Source: Isoetes taiwanensis (lineage: Eukaryota; Streptophyta; Lycopodiopsida; Isoetales; Isoetaceae). From it: a stretch of DNA of 64,000 nucleotides. The notes beneath the pieces were generated by a model. It was not told where the DNA came from. It worked only from the letters and a program-made list of their open reading frames with translations, and did not search any database. Location of the stretch: contig JAJEKV010000031.1 of assembly GCA_021234155.1 (NCBI GenBank), forward strand, positions 157,670 through 221,669. The letters run 5' to 3'. The translations under genes and the position numbers were made by a program. Positions 47,066 to 58,308 of the stretch are shown here, piece after piece (the first letter of the stretch is position 1; each line of letters opens with the position of its first letter).

Positions 47066-48365
47066 GGATCCTCTGCATAAATGCGGCGGCATTCTTAATC
47101 GCGCCGGTGTTTGGCTTGGAGCCTCGACCACGACCTTCTTTTGCTGGTTTTGAAAGCCATCTCCCTACATGTCAGTTGCGGCAATTCATGGGCATTCCAC
47201 GGGCGAATTTGACACAAGAACCGTCGTCATCGGCATCGACTCATACGTTTCAAACATTACGCACCGGGCGCAAGCCTCGGATCAAGCAATTCTTGCGCCC
47301 GGTGCTAGGTTTTGCTCCCCACCTCCAGCCCTACTGAGTCTTTGCCCCATCCGGTGGCTCTCGTGGCGATCCCGTGGGTGGCACCATCTTCCTTCCGGCA
47401 GACCAACTCGCTAGTGGTGAAGTGGGAGTGTTGGCCCGAAGGCGAGCGTTGGAGGGGAGGTGATTGAGGAGGAGAAATACAACAAGAGCTCGAAAGGCCA
47501 TTATTAAAATGCTTCGCCATTATACTGCAACAACAAACGACCTCCCTCGTGGTTGGCTTGAGGAATACGGAGGCGGAGTTGTGGGAGTGGCTCTTCGAGG
47601 AGGCGTACTTTCCGAGCAACTTTTGTTGGGGCAGAGAGCATCACTACCGATCCGTCCCAACCGTCATTGTTCTTTTACGCCATAACTACTTTGGGTAGTT
47701 CGGCAATCATCCCCGCCATACTACATGCCGAGTGACTATTACTTAATCGGTCCGCATTGAGATCTACAAGATTTAGCATGGATCGGGCGGACGGTGAGGT
47801 GGTGGTCATCTCGTCATCATCATCCAGAGTCATCATCATCCGAGTCATCCGATGCGCTTGGCAGTGCAGAGCCTCCTCATCGCCTAGCACTCACTCCGAC
47901 CCTTTTATTTACGCTCGGCTATTACGGTCAACTATTCCTTCGTGAGATGGGGGTGGATCACGGGTAACCCTGGGGAGCTCACGGGAACTCATTGTGATGA
48001 GGCAAGCACTACGGGGAGTCTTATTTTGAGGAGGATGGGTTCTTCACGGTCCAAAGGTAACCTTGGCCAGGTTTTAGCTTCAGTCGGGGCATTTCATTTT
48101 CGTGAGGCAGGCGGCGGCCCATACACACTTTCACGGTCTTTGTTGAATGGTTGGAGGAGTTATCTTGGTTAGACTTACACTAGGCCATGGGGCCCGATTT
48201 TTGGTGCAAGTTCCCATCTAGGTTGGATGTTGCACGTTGGGGCTACCTAATATAACTAGTAGTAGGCTGTCAGGGGGTTAGTGGATAGCCATTTTTGGGT
48301 TGCATAGTTATGATAGAAGGCGATATGTATGGTGATGTATTGAAGGTTTCAAATATAAAGGAAAA

Positions 48366-50830
48366 TTGTTGTGCTTTCGGCACAATAAAGATATGTCTAC
48401 TTGTGGCAAGGGTTTGGTGTTCCAACATGATGCTCTAATTCTTGAGGGGAGTGTTCCACCCCTCCAAGTGGGGGCATCCTCAAGTGGTGTGGCCAGCGAT
48501 GCGCAAGCTATGGCCTATCTACTAGATGTTCATGAGCCTCCCAATGTTAACACTTCATGCGGTATGGACAATTTGGGCTGTGATGAGGGTGATGCCAAGA
48601 CTCAGCGAGTGCAAAACCAGGGAGGTGTCAATCCATGACAAGCGCAAGACAAAGGGAGGTGTCGATCCCCAACAAGCACAAGACCCGGGGCCTTGATCAG
48701 CTAAATGGTGGGGGGTAACCTTCTTTGAGGAACCAACATACAAGGATGTGGCTAGGCTGGAAGTATCGGGCCAAGGTGGGCATGAGGGATGCTCTATCCA
48801 AGGTGGCGATCTACGAGGAAATGAATCCCCTGCCTCGGGGACTACACCACGAATGGCACCAAAGTGGGAAGGTGTGGACTGAGGGAGGAGACAAGGGTAA
48901 AGGAAAAATGGTGGTTGGCGTGTCTCATTTGCGTATACGAGAGGTGGTGGACGGCATTAGAGAACTTGGCAAGATGGCCTTGATTGGAAGAGGGATCCGT
49001 GGATACATTGATCTAATTGATGTCGGAGAACTCTTGAAAGAGTATGCGGGTCGAAGGCTTCCCAGAGTCAAATGGTTTGACCCCCTATTTCCTCATTAAA
49101 GGCAAATACGGAAAAGGAGATAGATCACACGCTCTTTAAGTAGGGGAGTGCTTGCTTGTAAGCATGCGAGAATTCTTTGTACAAAGGTGGAGACCGAGGT
49201 TTTAAGGGTAGGTGTCGAGATATGATCTGATTTCTGTGTGGACCTCCCTTGGCGGGCCTCGGTCTTGCGGAATCTTGGAGTGTTGCAGCTCTAAAGGCGA
49301 TTTGTTCCTGGTAGGAGAGTTTGTTGGGGTTGAATTCAAACCGGACTCGGGAAGGGTGTGCCTCGCGGTAGATCTTCTACGACCAATACCTATAGGGGTG
49401 GCATTCACGGGATTCGATAGGAAAAGAGGAATGGTTCGACATGAGACTTGAAGGAATTCCACCAGCATGCAAGGTATGTAGCCGAGGTTCCATTACGGTC
49501 CCCATGTAGGGAGATTGTCAAGGATGCCATTGGTGAGCACAAGTCGGATGATGGTGGCAACTAGCCATACCTAGGGAGTTGGTAGAAGGGGTGGGCGAGG
49601 TACAAGAGGGGACATGCCCATTACATAACTAGGATGGTGCATGGGGATGTGAGCCACATTAACTTTCGAGATAGTGTCCCCATAAAGGAGAGTGCTCCTA
49701 TGGGCATAAAAATGAGGTGATGGGGGGACGGCGACATGGGAAATGAAGCTCCCAAAAAGGTACCATGTGACATAGAGGGCACCCATCATGTCAAGACTTC
49801 AAAAAGTGAGATGGATGGGGACACAGCACTTGAAAACAAGATGGTGCATTGACAACATTAATATTGCCTCAAATGGGAGACCAGGGGATTGGCTTGAATG
49901 ACCCCAAAAAAGAAGATAAAGATGGGCGCCAAGGAATGTGAGCCCACTCGAAAGAGCCCCCTCAAGAGGGATGGGTGTGGTGCTAAAAGTTGCTTGGGGG
50001 GCACAATAAACAAGATGGAGGGGAGCAAGTGGCACGCAAATTAATAGAGGTGACAAGAACGGTGTAGATGTGGACATTTGGCTGAAAATAAGGGGGGACA
50101 ATAATGGCAACTCTCTTGAAGGGAAGACTAGGTGGCACATAAAACGGTGGAGGTGACAAAAGCGGGGGGTAGGTGTGGACATTGGCACGGAAAATAAGGG
50201 GGACAATGATGGCGATCTTCTCTTGAAGGGAAGACTAGGAAATGAGTCAGATAACATGGAAGGTAGGGAGGATGGGGAAGGTGGCACAGGAAATTGATAA
50301 AGGGTAGGGATGGCTCTTCTATAGGAGGCTTGGAGGGTAGATCACCTACCGGGAGAGATAATAGAAAGGATATTAGTGTCCGAAGGGGACACAGTCTTGG
50401 TGAAAAGCGGATGGGCTCGGCGTCATTAATGTGGAGAAAGGGGCGGGCACAAGTCTGGGACAAGAAGTGGATGGGCTTGACTTCATTAATGAAGAAAGGG
50501 CGGGCCAGACACGGTGGCCACTCTCCTCGAGCAATAGTACCTCTTGCACAAAATCTGAGGGGATGGCACGAGGTCAAAGAAAACGGAAGACAGCCCTCTC
50601 ATGGATGAATTATGGAACTCCCGAAGATGTGGGCGTCATGTTACATAGGGATGGTATTACTATGGATAATGATGAGTCACGATGGGCGGTGGAAATAAGT
50701 GCAGCGTCCGTATGGAGGCGGGGATGCATAACCGAGGGGAGGGAGGGAAGACAAGAGGCGAGAATCGATGGGAAGGGTGACCTCACCCGGGGGGCAAGTA
50801 CACCATCAATTTATGGGATCAGGGGGTGAT
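48366..50830 (+). pseudogene. LINE ORF1 remnant (DUF4283, zinc knuckle)
   Basis: Nucleic-acid-binding ORF1 of the L1-type LINE. 49,212-49,451 contains GEFVGVEFKPDSGRVCLAVD followed by LLRPIPIGV, the distal part of DUF4283 (K...D..t...g..ARVCVEvDL.kPLP). It continues into LEGIPPACKVC, the start of the CCHC zinc knuckle that follows this domain, where the next codons hit a stop. 48,725-49,099 is probably the proximal DUF4283 region in another frame. The 49.6-50.8 kb part is purine-rich and encodes a low-complexity, charged tail. Multiple frameshifts. Confidence 0.65.
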
Positions 50831-51105
50831 GTCCTTGCGATCGACCCGGGGAAGTCCCTTGGAAAAAGAGGTAGGTGGTACTCCCCATGCATGTGTGGTT
50901 TTCTATGGGTAAAGCGATGATCTCGTTGGGGTGGGAGGGTTATCACCCATATGTAATCTCATTAGTCTTGGTAGAGAACGATGGGCTGGTTTGTAAAGTG
51001 GTTAGGGCATTGGGGTTGTGCACCTCTCTTTAATATATTATAGTTTCAAGAAGCACATGGTGCGCCTAGGAATAGGCGTATTAAAGGTAGATAGTGGTAT
51101 GTGAT

Positions 51106-54100
51106 ATGAGGATTGTATCGTGGAACCTTAGGGGAATTAAAGGTGCTCTCAAGAGAGCGGGGTGTTGATAGCAATCGCTCTATCAGCTCTATCTTGCCCG
51201 ATATTATTCTTATTCAAGAGCATAGATTGGGTGATTTGAAGCTTCTTCCCTCGGGGATGGATGGGGCTGTGGATACCACTCGCTTATTTCTAAATGAGAT
51301 GGGACTAAGGGGGTGTAGGTGCCCTCCAGGAAGGGTCTCACACCTAAGGCCACCCCACAAGCACTCTTGGCGGATGGATGAGGCCCTTATATTTGAAATG
51401 CGGGGGTGGTGGGGGCTAATAAATGTCTATGCCTCCAACAACCCTGCTGAAAAGAGCCTTGTTATGGGGACGAAATTGATAAGCTGGGCTATGAGGCGGG
51501 GTAGTGGACAAGCGGAGTCTTTGGTGGGAGATTTTAACATGGCAGAGATACTTGGGACCAAAAGTTGGGGTCAACCGTAACCTCGGCCCGAGGAAAGGGC
51601 GCGTGGGAACACCTTACGGATGACATTGGGCTACTATTGGTACCCCCATCTAATGCTCTTTACTCCTGGTCCAATAAGCAGAAAGGTCAGAGCCGAGTCT
51701 ACTGCCTCCTTGACCGTTTTTATGTTGCCAATAGAACAGCTAGCTTTATGGATCGATGCTTTATGCAGGCTGATCTATGTTTTTCCCATTGAGACCATAT
51801 TCATAAATACTAACATTTGAATCCTTACTTGGGAGGTGGTGCGAGAAAGGATATACGCCCTTCAAGTTCAATACAAGCTACGACTAAGCAAAGCTTTGTA
51901 GATGCATTCAAATTGTTTCTTGCCTCTACGCCCCAAACATCCTTACCTAGCATGAAAAGATGGGTCTGAAGGCACGAGGTTATGAAAAAATGGATAAAGT
52001 CGTGGGGCAAGGACCGGTACGCTATATTGAGAAAAGGAGAAAAATGACCTATATAATGAGCTAAGAAGCATTAGACAAGATCTATTGAGCGACCCCTTAA
52101 TGTTGGCAAGCAAAAGCAGAGAGGAGGAGATGGAAAGAAAGGCAAAGGCTATTGAAGAGGGAAGAGGCAGGGGGAGCTCTTTGTAAAGGTCAAAATCTAG
52201 ATGGTATCGCGAGAGATGGACCATGAGAACTCAAAGCGTTCTTTAGGGTGGTTGGTGCTAGGCTAGTTGAGAGAATGGAATTTCTAGGGTCTTGAATGAT
52301 AAAGGGGTGATCATCGACAAACAACGAGGATATTGGGGTCTTTCTTAAGCAGTCATACCAGTCTCTTTTCTCGGGAGGACCCTCGGTAGGTGGGTTTTGA
52401 TGATGCAATGGAGGCTGCTCGGGGTAACTCAAACTAGTATTCTTCTGGCGACAATCGACAACTCATGGCCGACATCACGAGCAAGAAGTCTTCAAAACGC
52501 TATGCTCCATGTCAGCGAGCAAGTCCCCCAGCCCGAGATGGGTTTTCCTCGAGTTTTATGTGGAATTGGCGAGAACTTAAGGGGGATTTGGTGGAAGCTA
52601 TTAGAGGAGCATGGTCGACCAAAGAACTTCACCCGGCTATCTCTGCGGGTTTTATTTCCTTGATTCCCAAAGTGGATGAGACCCTTTGTCTATAGGTGAA
52701 TGGAGACCCATTGCTCGACTAACACTACCTATAAGATTTTGGCTAAGATCATTGCGTCGAGAATGAAAACTTATTTGAGAGTGATTGATCATGGCGTCGC
52801 CTTCCTACCAGGTAGATCCATATTAGATAATTATCTTGCGGCAAGGGAAGGGGCACACCGGTGTCGAGAGATCATGTCAACCAGGTTGTTCTTTTTGAAG
52901 TTGGACTTCAAGAGAGCATATGACTCTTTATTTGGCGGTGCTTAGAAAGAATTATGCATCGAATGGGATTCCATCCCGATTTGGTTGGGAAGGTAATGGG
53001 CCTTAACAATCTTGCTAGTGCATCGGTGCTCCTCAATGGGAGGCCCTCTGGGGACTATTCCAAATCTGGAAGGGAGTAAGGCAGGGGATGCCCACTCGCG
53101 CCATATCTATTCCTCATTGTAGCTAATGTTACGGCGCTGGTCAAAGCGAGGTACAACTTCTGAGAGAATCGAAGGGCTGAGGAGGCTTCGGGCATGGCTG
53201 ATGAGATGCTCACTATTATGCAATATCTTGAGGCGACACCTTTTATTCCTCGGTATGATGACCCGAGTCTAGCTAAGTTTATAGGAGTTCTTTCTACTTT
53301 CTCTATTGCATCACGGAATTGAGCTCAATAGGAACAAATGTTCTATCTTGTGGCGCATGAGGGACAAGTCCACCACACTATTTTGGCCCCTCGGGCCTCC
53401 AAGTATTAAGACAACAAGATACAATGAAGCTTCTAGGCATTCCCTCTCTCTTGAGGCCTCTACTGCGTGGTGTGGACCCCGATACGGAGAAGGTTGGGAG
53501 GAAAATAAATCTATGGTCTCGGAGAAGCCTCTCTACAGTGAGGCAGTGGCCGGTTGCCAATGCGGTGCTTGGATCCTCACATGTCTTCTACTCCTCGGTC
53601 CCTCGTGGGTCCTAAGGCAGTCTATGAGAAGCTCCAGAGGATGATCGGGATGTTCATATGGAATGGGCCCCTCGAACTTGCATGGTGCGAGGTATGTAGA
53701 GAGCAGCGAGGAGAGATGGGGGATTGGGCTGCAGGACCTACTATTGCAAGCTTCGAGGTCTTGGCGGCAAAAATAATCCGGAAATCTCTTATGGGGAGCA
53801 ATCACTGCGCTTCACTTTGTCCGGATTCGGCTGGGAAATCGCACCCCTATGCGAACCATCAGTTCCTATGGAGGAGGTAAGCTCCTTCTTTTACTCATTC
53901 TCTATGCCCGTGGTGTATCCCACAATTATCTGAGGTCTATTCGGTCGTGGCAAGAAATTATAGAGGTTTTCCACCTAAAGCCCCCGGTGGAAGTGGGGGG
54001 GCCTTAGCATCTTCCGGAACACAACGGTATGGGAAAAGCACGGGCTACCCTGGCTCACGGTCCACCCGTATATACTCAAGGTGGAGACAACAAGGGATCG

Positions 54101-54570
54101 CCACTTAGGCGATCTGTGGTTTGGATGGTCAATGGTTGTCTGGGTGCGAACTCCAAGCCCGGCTCAAACAAGCTAGTGTCTTTGGAGAAGAGTATATTTA
54201 GAGGCATTACGGCTAATGTGCATATTTGGTCGGGGATTGTAGGCCTAGGTGAGGTAACGGGGGATTGAAGGGCAAGATGGATACTCGGTAAGTAGGATTC
54301 TGGGCTAAAAGGAACCTTTCTCCCTTCAAGGCTTTGGCGACTGGATGTCACCAGGGGGAGGTGTTCACGCAACTTTTGGTGGGTTCTTGGCAATGTTGGT
54401 GCTCCAAGAAGATACAATTTTACCATTAGGTGGTTAGCTCTCCAAGATGCAATCGGACACCATGTCTCGGTGAGAAGAAGGAAAATTGTGGAATCGGATC
54501 TACGCCCACTAGGATGTGGGCAATGTGAATCGATAGAGCACATGTTCTTACGTAGATGGCGATGAACTTT
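51106..54570 (+). pseudogene. LINE ORF2 remnant (endonuclease, RT, zf-RVT)
   Basis: The frame opens MRIVSWNLRGIKGALKRAG, the canonical start of an L1 apurinic endonuclease. Further motifs: ILIQEHRL (catalytic Glu region), NVYASNNP, GDFN (about 51,530) and LYSWSNKQKGQSRVYCLLDR (51,660-51,720). The polymerase follows with SLIPKVDE, AFLPGRSILDNYL, LFFLKLDFKRAYDS (52,890-52,930), then GCPLAPYLFLIVAN (53,085-53,125). The catalytic YADD position reads QYLEAT (53,221-53,238), so both aspartates are lost. The thumb (GIPSLLRPLL), FIWNGPLELAW and a zf-RVT trace (CGQCESIEHMFL, about 54,510) complete the order. It has numerous stops and frameshifts and cannot be functional. Confidence 0.85.
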
Positions 54571-55045
54571 GGCATTGGGCTTCACCCATACTCCACTTAG
54601 CCCACGGCGAATGGAAGTGGCCACATATCTTAATGGTTTAATTTGGATCCACGAATCGAGCTTAGGTCATCAACATTGCTCTATGGGGTCACGGAAACAC
54701 AGGTGTGATGTTGCAATTGGAAAGCGGACTTCCTCTACCACTCGAATCACGCCAAATACTTCAACATGGAGGTTGCAATGATGGGGTTGGGGCACCACAG
54801 GAAATATGGTAGTAATTATGATAAGGAGCTTGATAAGATTGGTAGCACACAAGGCTTCAGCATGTTTTTCCGTTGCTCATGGAGCACGGAGGAGGTAGCC
54901 ACTGGCCTGACTTAAACTCTGGCAGTTAACCCCCTAACTCCCCTTGGGACTAGGCGGGTTCCCCTTGTGATCACGGATGATATCAGGACGTAAGGTCCAT
55001 CTGCTTATTTTTACTTCTTATTAATATAATATACATACTTACATC

Positions 55046-55079
<34 letters not shown>

Positions 55080-55085
55080 AGATGA

Positions 55086-55647
55086 TTTATCAACTTTCCA
55101 TTAGGTTTTAACCTAATGTGCAGCTCACAGCACAATAATCAATGCAATTGATGGTTGTGGTGGCTTGGGCATTGGATATGGCGGATCAGAAATTGTCACA
55201 ATGAACCAATAAGTTCTATGGCTATATTGGCAACCAAAATACTACACACATTAAGTATACTCTTCATGTGCAATCACATGGAATCCCCATCGAAGGTGGG
55301 CAATTTTCTAGTTTGGATATGATCAGGGCCTGAAATAGGATAACGTCCTCCTACCACACATTAACGATCCCCAAGACTCATAAAAGCATGATGATGTGGG
55401 CAATAGCTCAAGTCGGGCTCAAAAGACTGCGTAACATTATGGATCAAAAAATATTATAAAGATGGCAATTTCCACAGAATTCTCCATAACTAGTCTTGTG
55501 TATATTGTCGGTCACATGTGGATTTAATTTAAGCTACTTCACCCTCGGGCCATAGGGGCAACCCTCCCGTCTTGTGACACCTTGTTTATATTGTATGATG
55601 TCCCCCTATGAATGCACACCGCTTTTTAGGGCCCAAAGGGCCTACCC

Positions 55648-55682
<35 letters not shown>

Positions 55683-55690
55683 TCCCCTTT
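55086..55690 (+). mobile_element. Possible 5'-truncated retroelement with poly(A)
   Basis: About 560 bp without an ORF end in GGGCCCAAAGGGCCTACCCC followed by a poly(A) of about 31 bases (55,650-55,680). The sudden poly(A) suggests a second reverse-transcribed insertion or a processed 3' end next to the first. Its 5' limit and target duplication were not found. Confidence 0.45.
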
Positions 55691-55696
55691 TCTTTT

Positions 55697-56130
55697 TACA
55701 TCACAACCATTAACATGTTTCCTTTTCTTTAATCCCCAAAAAAGCTGATGCTTGAGGCTTTAAACATGTGTGCGTATGGGAATACCCTAACCCAACCATT
55801 GCTAAAAGCGGGTATGTCTCGACAACACATACCCTTTGTATACTTTCATGGTTTGATAGCCGATCTATTTGGTCAATCAATGGTTCGAGACCCAATTTGT
55901 TGGATTCCTCATATGAATATGCCCATATGAGGAATCCAACGGTTGGCCCAACCATTGATCGGTTTTGGCGCAAACCATGAAAGTATACAAAGGGTATGTG
56001 TTGTCGAGACATACTCTTTTTTAGCAATGGTTGGGTTAGGGTATTGCCATACATACACATGTTTAAAGCCTCGCCATCGGGCCGTTTTGGGGTGTTAAAG
56101 AAAAGGAAACATGTTAATGGTTGTGATGTA
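55697..56130. mobile_element. Foldback MITE, about 210-bp arms, TA flanks
   Basis: CATCACAACCATTAACATG from 55,699 is matched by its reverse complement ending at 56,128. The arms pair almost base for base, through AAACATGTG, ACCCAACCATTGCTAAAA, CATACCCTTTGTATAC and ATTCCTCATATG, around a loop of about 14 bases at 55,917. Left and right flanks both read TA, which fits a Tc1/mariner (Stowaway-like) insertion. The pairing is close enough to be a strong hairpin-RNA source if transcribed. Small differences, including short indels and a loop-proximal rearrangement, are visible between arms. Confidence 0.88.
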
Positions 56131-56616
56131 ATAGCAATTAATAACTTAACTATAATTCTACCTTCTCTCACCACCATCTTCTTCATTCTTTAAATGGGAC
56201 ATTACTAATAAGTTACTATTAATAGCAGTTATATATTTATTCTATATAAACCTGCAGTTATAAATTGAACCTTGTCATTCTACAAATATTTACAAATTAG
56301 AAACACCTTATTGTGTACAATGATTATTAAATAACGAGCAATTCAAGCAATATAAATGATCTTTTAAGATTTGCTGCCATGTGAGTTTTTCACATAGTGG
56401 CGTTTTAATATTGTGCCAATGTTGACCTTTGCACTTATGATTGCTCAACATGCACCCGATACAACCCTTGCCTTTGATTGTACTGTAGATAGCGTTGGTC
56501 TTAAATTTAGCTTTTAAAATTATCCTATGTCGACGGTCCAGCTTGGTGTTGTGATTTTAAAGTGTGGATACTAGAACTCATCTAAGAGCTTTGTCCAACC
56601 AAGGGAAAAAACACAA

Positions 56617-56800
56617 TGTTCAAGCCTAGGACATGAACGTGTGGCTAAGGCATTTATAGTCAGAAGTTTCAGATGTTCAAGCCTAGGACATGAACGTGTC
56701 ACTAAGGCATTTAGAGTCAGAAGTCTCAAATGTTCACGATTTAACAGTTTTGGGACATGTGCATGTGTCAGAGAGACATTTAGGGCAATTGCTACAAGAA
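56617..56800. repeat. 57-bp tandem repeat, about three copies
   Basis: TGTTCAAGCCTAGGACATGA starts at 56,617 and 56,674; a third, diverged copy starts TGTTCACGATT at 56,731. Shared GGCATTTA.AGTCAGAAGT follows in each of the first two. Confidence 0.85.
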
Positions 56801-56960
56801 TTGTTGTCAGAAAAACATCTAGACCAAGTATCTCCTTAACCGTGAACAATATTCTCTTCCTACTCTTAGATACATAAAAGACAACCATTTTATATATTTG
56901 TGGTTTGCCACCTAATACATGTACAACTTGCTTGAATGGCCATTTATCTCCTCTTAGTAG

Positions 56961-57140
56961 CCATTTGTTCAAGTTAGCTTGGCTAATATGTGGGTAATGT
57001 GGTCAACTTCTCCATTTTTTTGGGATCATAAAAAATATGTCCTCCCTTTAGCCATTTGTTCAAGTTAGCCCGGCTAATAGTTGGCTACCTATGGTCAATT
57101 TCTCCAATTTTTTGTGATTATAAAACATTGAATCCTTGTT
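56961..57140. repeat. 91-bp tandem duplication
   Basis: CCATTTGTTCAAGTTAGC starts at 56,961 and 57,052. Each copy continues GGCTAATA.. and GGTCAA.TTCTCCA.TTTTTT. Confidence 0.85.
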
Positions 57141-57162
57141 CAATTAACCTAGACACTTTCTT

Positions 57163-57402
57163 TGTAGGCATCAATTTCCTTAGAAATTTCATGTGGAGAT
57201 TAATACTAAACTAAATTAGATAGTAGATAGAATTTTTACGTCATGCCACATTGGCAACATCCATGAGAAGACCCCAAAGACTTTCGCTAACCCTGTAGGC
57301 ATCAATTTCCTTAGAAATTTCATGTGGAGATTAATACTAATTTAGTACTAAATTAGTACATTGGCAACATCCATGAGAAGACCTCAAAGACTTTAGCTAA
57401 CC
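57163..57402. repeat. 131-bp tandem duplication
   Basis: TGTAGGCATCAATTTCCTTA starts at 57,163 and 57,294. Both copies share GTGGAGATTAATACTAA and ATTGGCAACATCCATGAGAA; copy 2 has a shorter middle. Confidence 0.88.
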
Positions 57403-57726
57403 CATCGAATAGGCATATCCATAATATTCATATTCTTACCCTTGAGTTGTGCAGTGAATAGTCAAGATGTAACATAAACCCACTTGATATTTGAGGGCAT
57501 AAGTTAATCCTTGTAAATATAGTCTGGCAGCACGGTGGCAGTTCCACTAAACAAAGCAACTTACACAAAAGCATGAACATAACACAGTGGCAGGACAGAA
57601 GAATATGATACCTCTGGACCCATAATCATGTCGCCTTCGTTGGGTAAAAAGCCATTACATCATACAGCAATGTCATACAACAATGTTACTAATCCAGCAT
57701 TACAAATAGTGCACAACAGGCCATTG

Positions 57727-57732
57727 TTTATT
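57727..57732 (-). terminator. Candidate poly(A) signal for the P450 gene
   Basis: AATAAA on the minus strand, about 577 bp downstream of the P450 stop. This would give a long 3' UTR; plant signals are loose, so nearer sites are possible. Confidence 0.25.
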
Positions 57733-58308
57733 CACAACATTGGAGTACAGAATGCTGATATCAGGCATATTCCATCCTGAACTGGGCATAACAGTAACTG
57801 CTGAGATCATGAGATCCAGCAATATATTTTGCCTAGGTAATTGCCAACAAGTTCTGGACAAAGCATATATAGTTAGTTGCAATTGCCTTGGAAGTACTAT
57901 TTCTTAAGTTTTTCTCACTTAAGTTTTTACCACTTATAGCATTACAGCTTGAACAAGCAAATCCATGCATATGATGCACATGAAACTCTTTGTACAGTTT
58001 CAAATATAGAGGTTTATGTGAAACTAGTGGTCAAAGAAGACAGACCATTATCAAGTATTCCAAAAGACCATCTTTTGGAAATCTTCTTACACATCTTCTC
58101 TTGCATACTAGAATATAAACCAGTGGTAGTAAACATTCACCACCAACAAATGAATAATAGACCCAATGCGGGCCGCTGGGAAAAGAGAAAAATATACACA
58201 AGGTGCAGATGCACAAACAAAAACCCAAGCAAATACCGAGCACAAGAACCAAATCAATAAAAAATATATGATCAGGATGCCAAGAATGCTTTGTTTTGTC
58301 TTCAAACA

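Larger units (their letters stand above)
45847..55085 (+). mobile_element. L1-type LINE, about 9.2 kb, decayed
   Basis: The 3' end is a 31-base poly(A) (55,047-55,077). The 14-bp string AAAAAATAAGATGA follows the 3' end (55,072-55,085) and also occurs at 45,847-45,860, a candidate target duplication whose A part is ambiguous. Between them lie a GC-rich 5' region with an internal 310-bp repeat, an ORF1 remnant (DUF4283 and zinc knuckle, 48.4-50.8 kb) and an ORF2 remnant (endonuclease, polymerase, zf-RVT, 51.1-54.6 kb). Order and content are those of plant L1. Many stops and frameshifts show it is dead. Confidence 0.75.
56131..57720. other. Intergenic sequence with three tandem duplications
   Basis: No gene is visible. 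Three local duplications dominate: a 57-bp unit near 56,617, a 91-bp unit near 56,961 and a 131-bp unit near 57,163. The rest is AT-rich and unique. Confidence 0.6.

Noticed and set aside
50128-50577. Minus-strand proline/serine-rich protein in the LINE region
   Set aside because: It is the antisense shadow of the purine-rich ORF1 tail; the plus strand has the LINE motifs before and after it.
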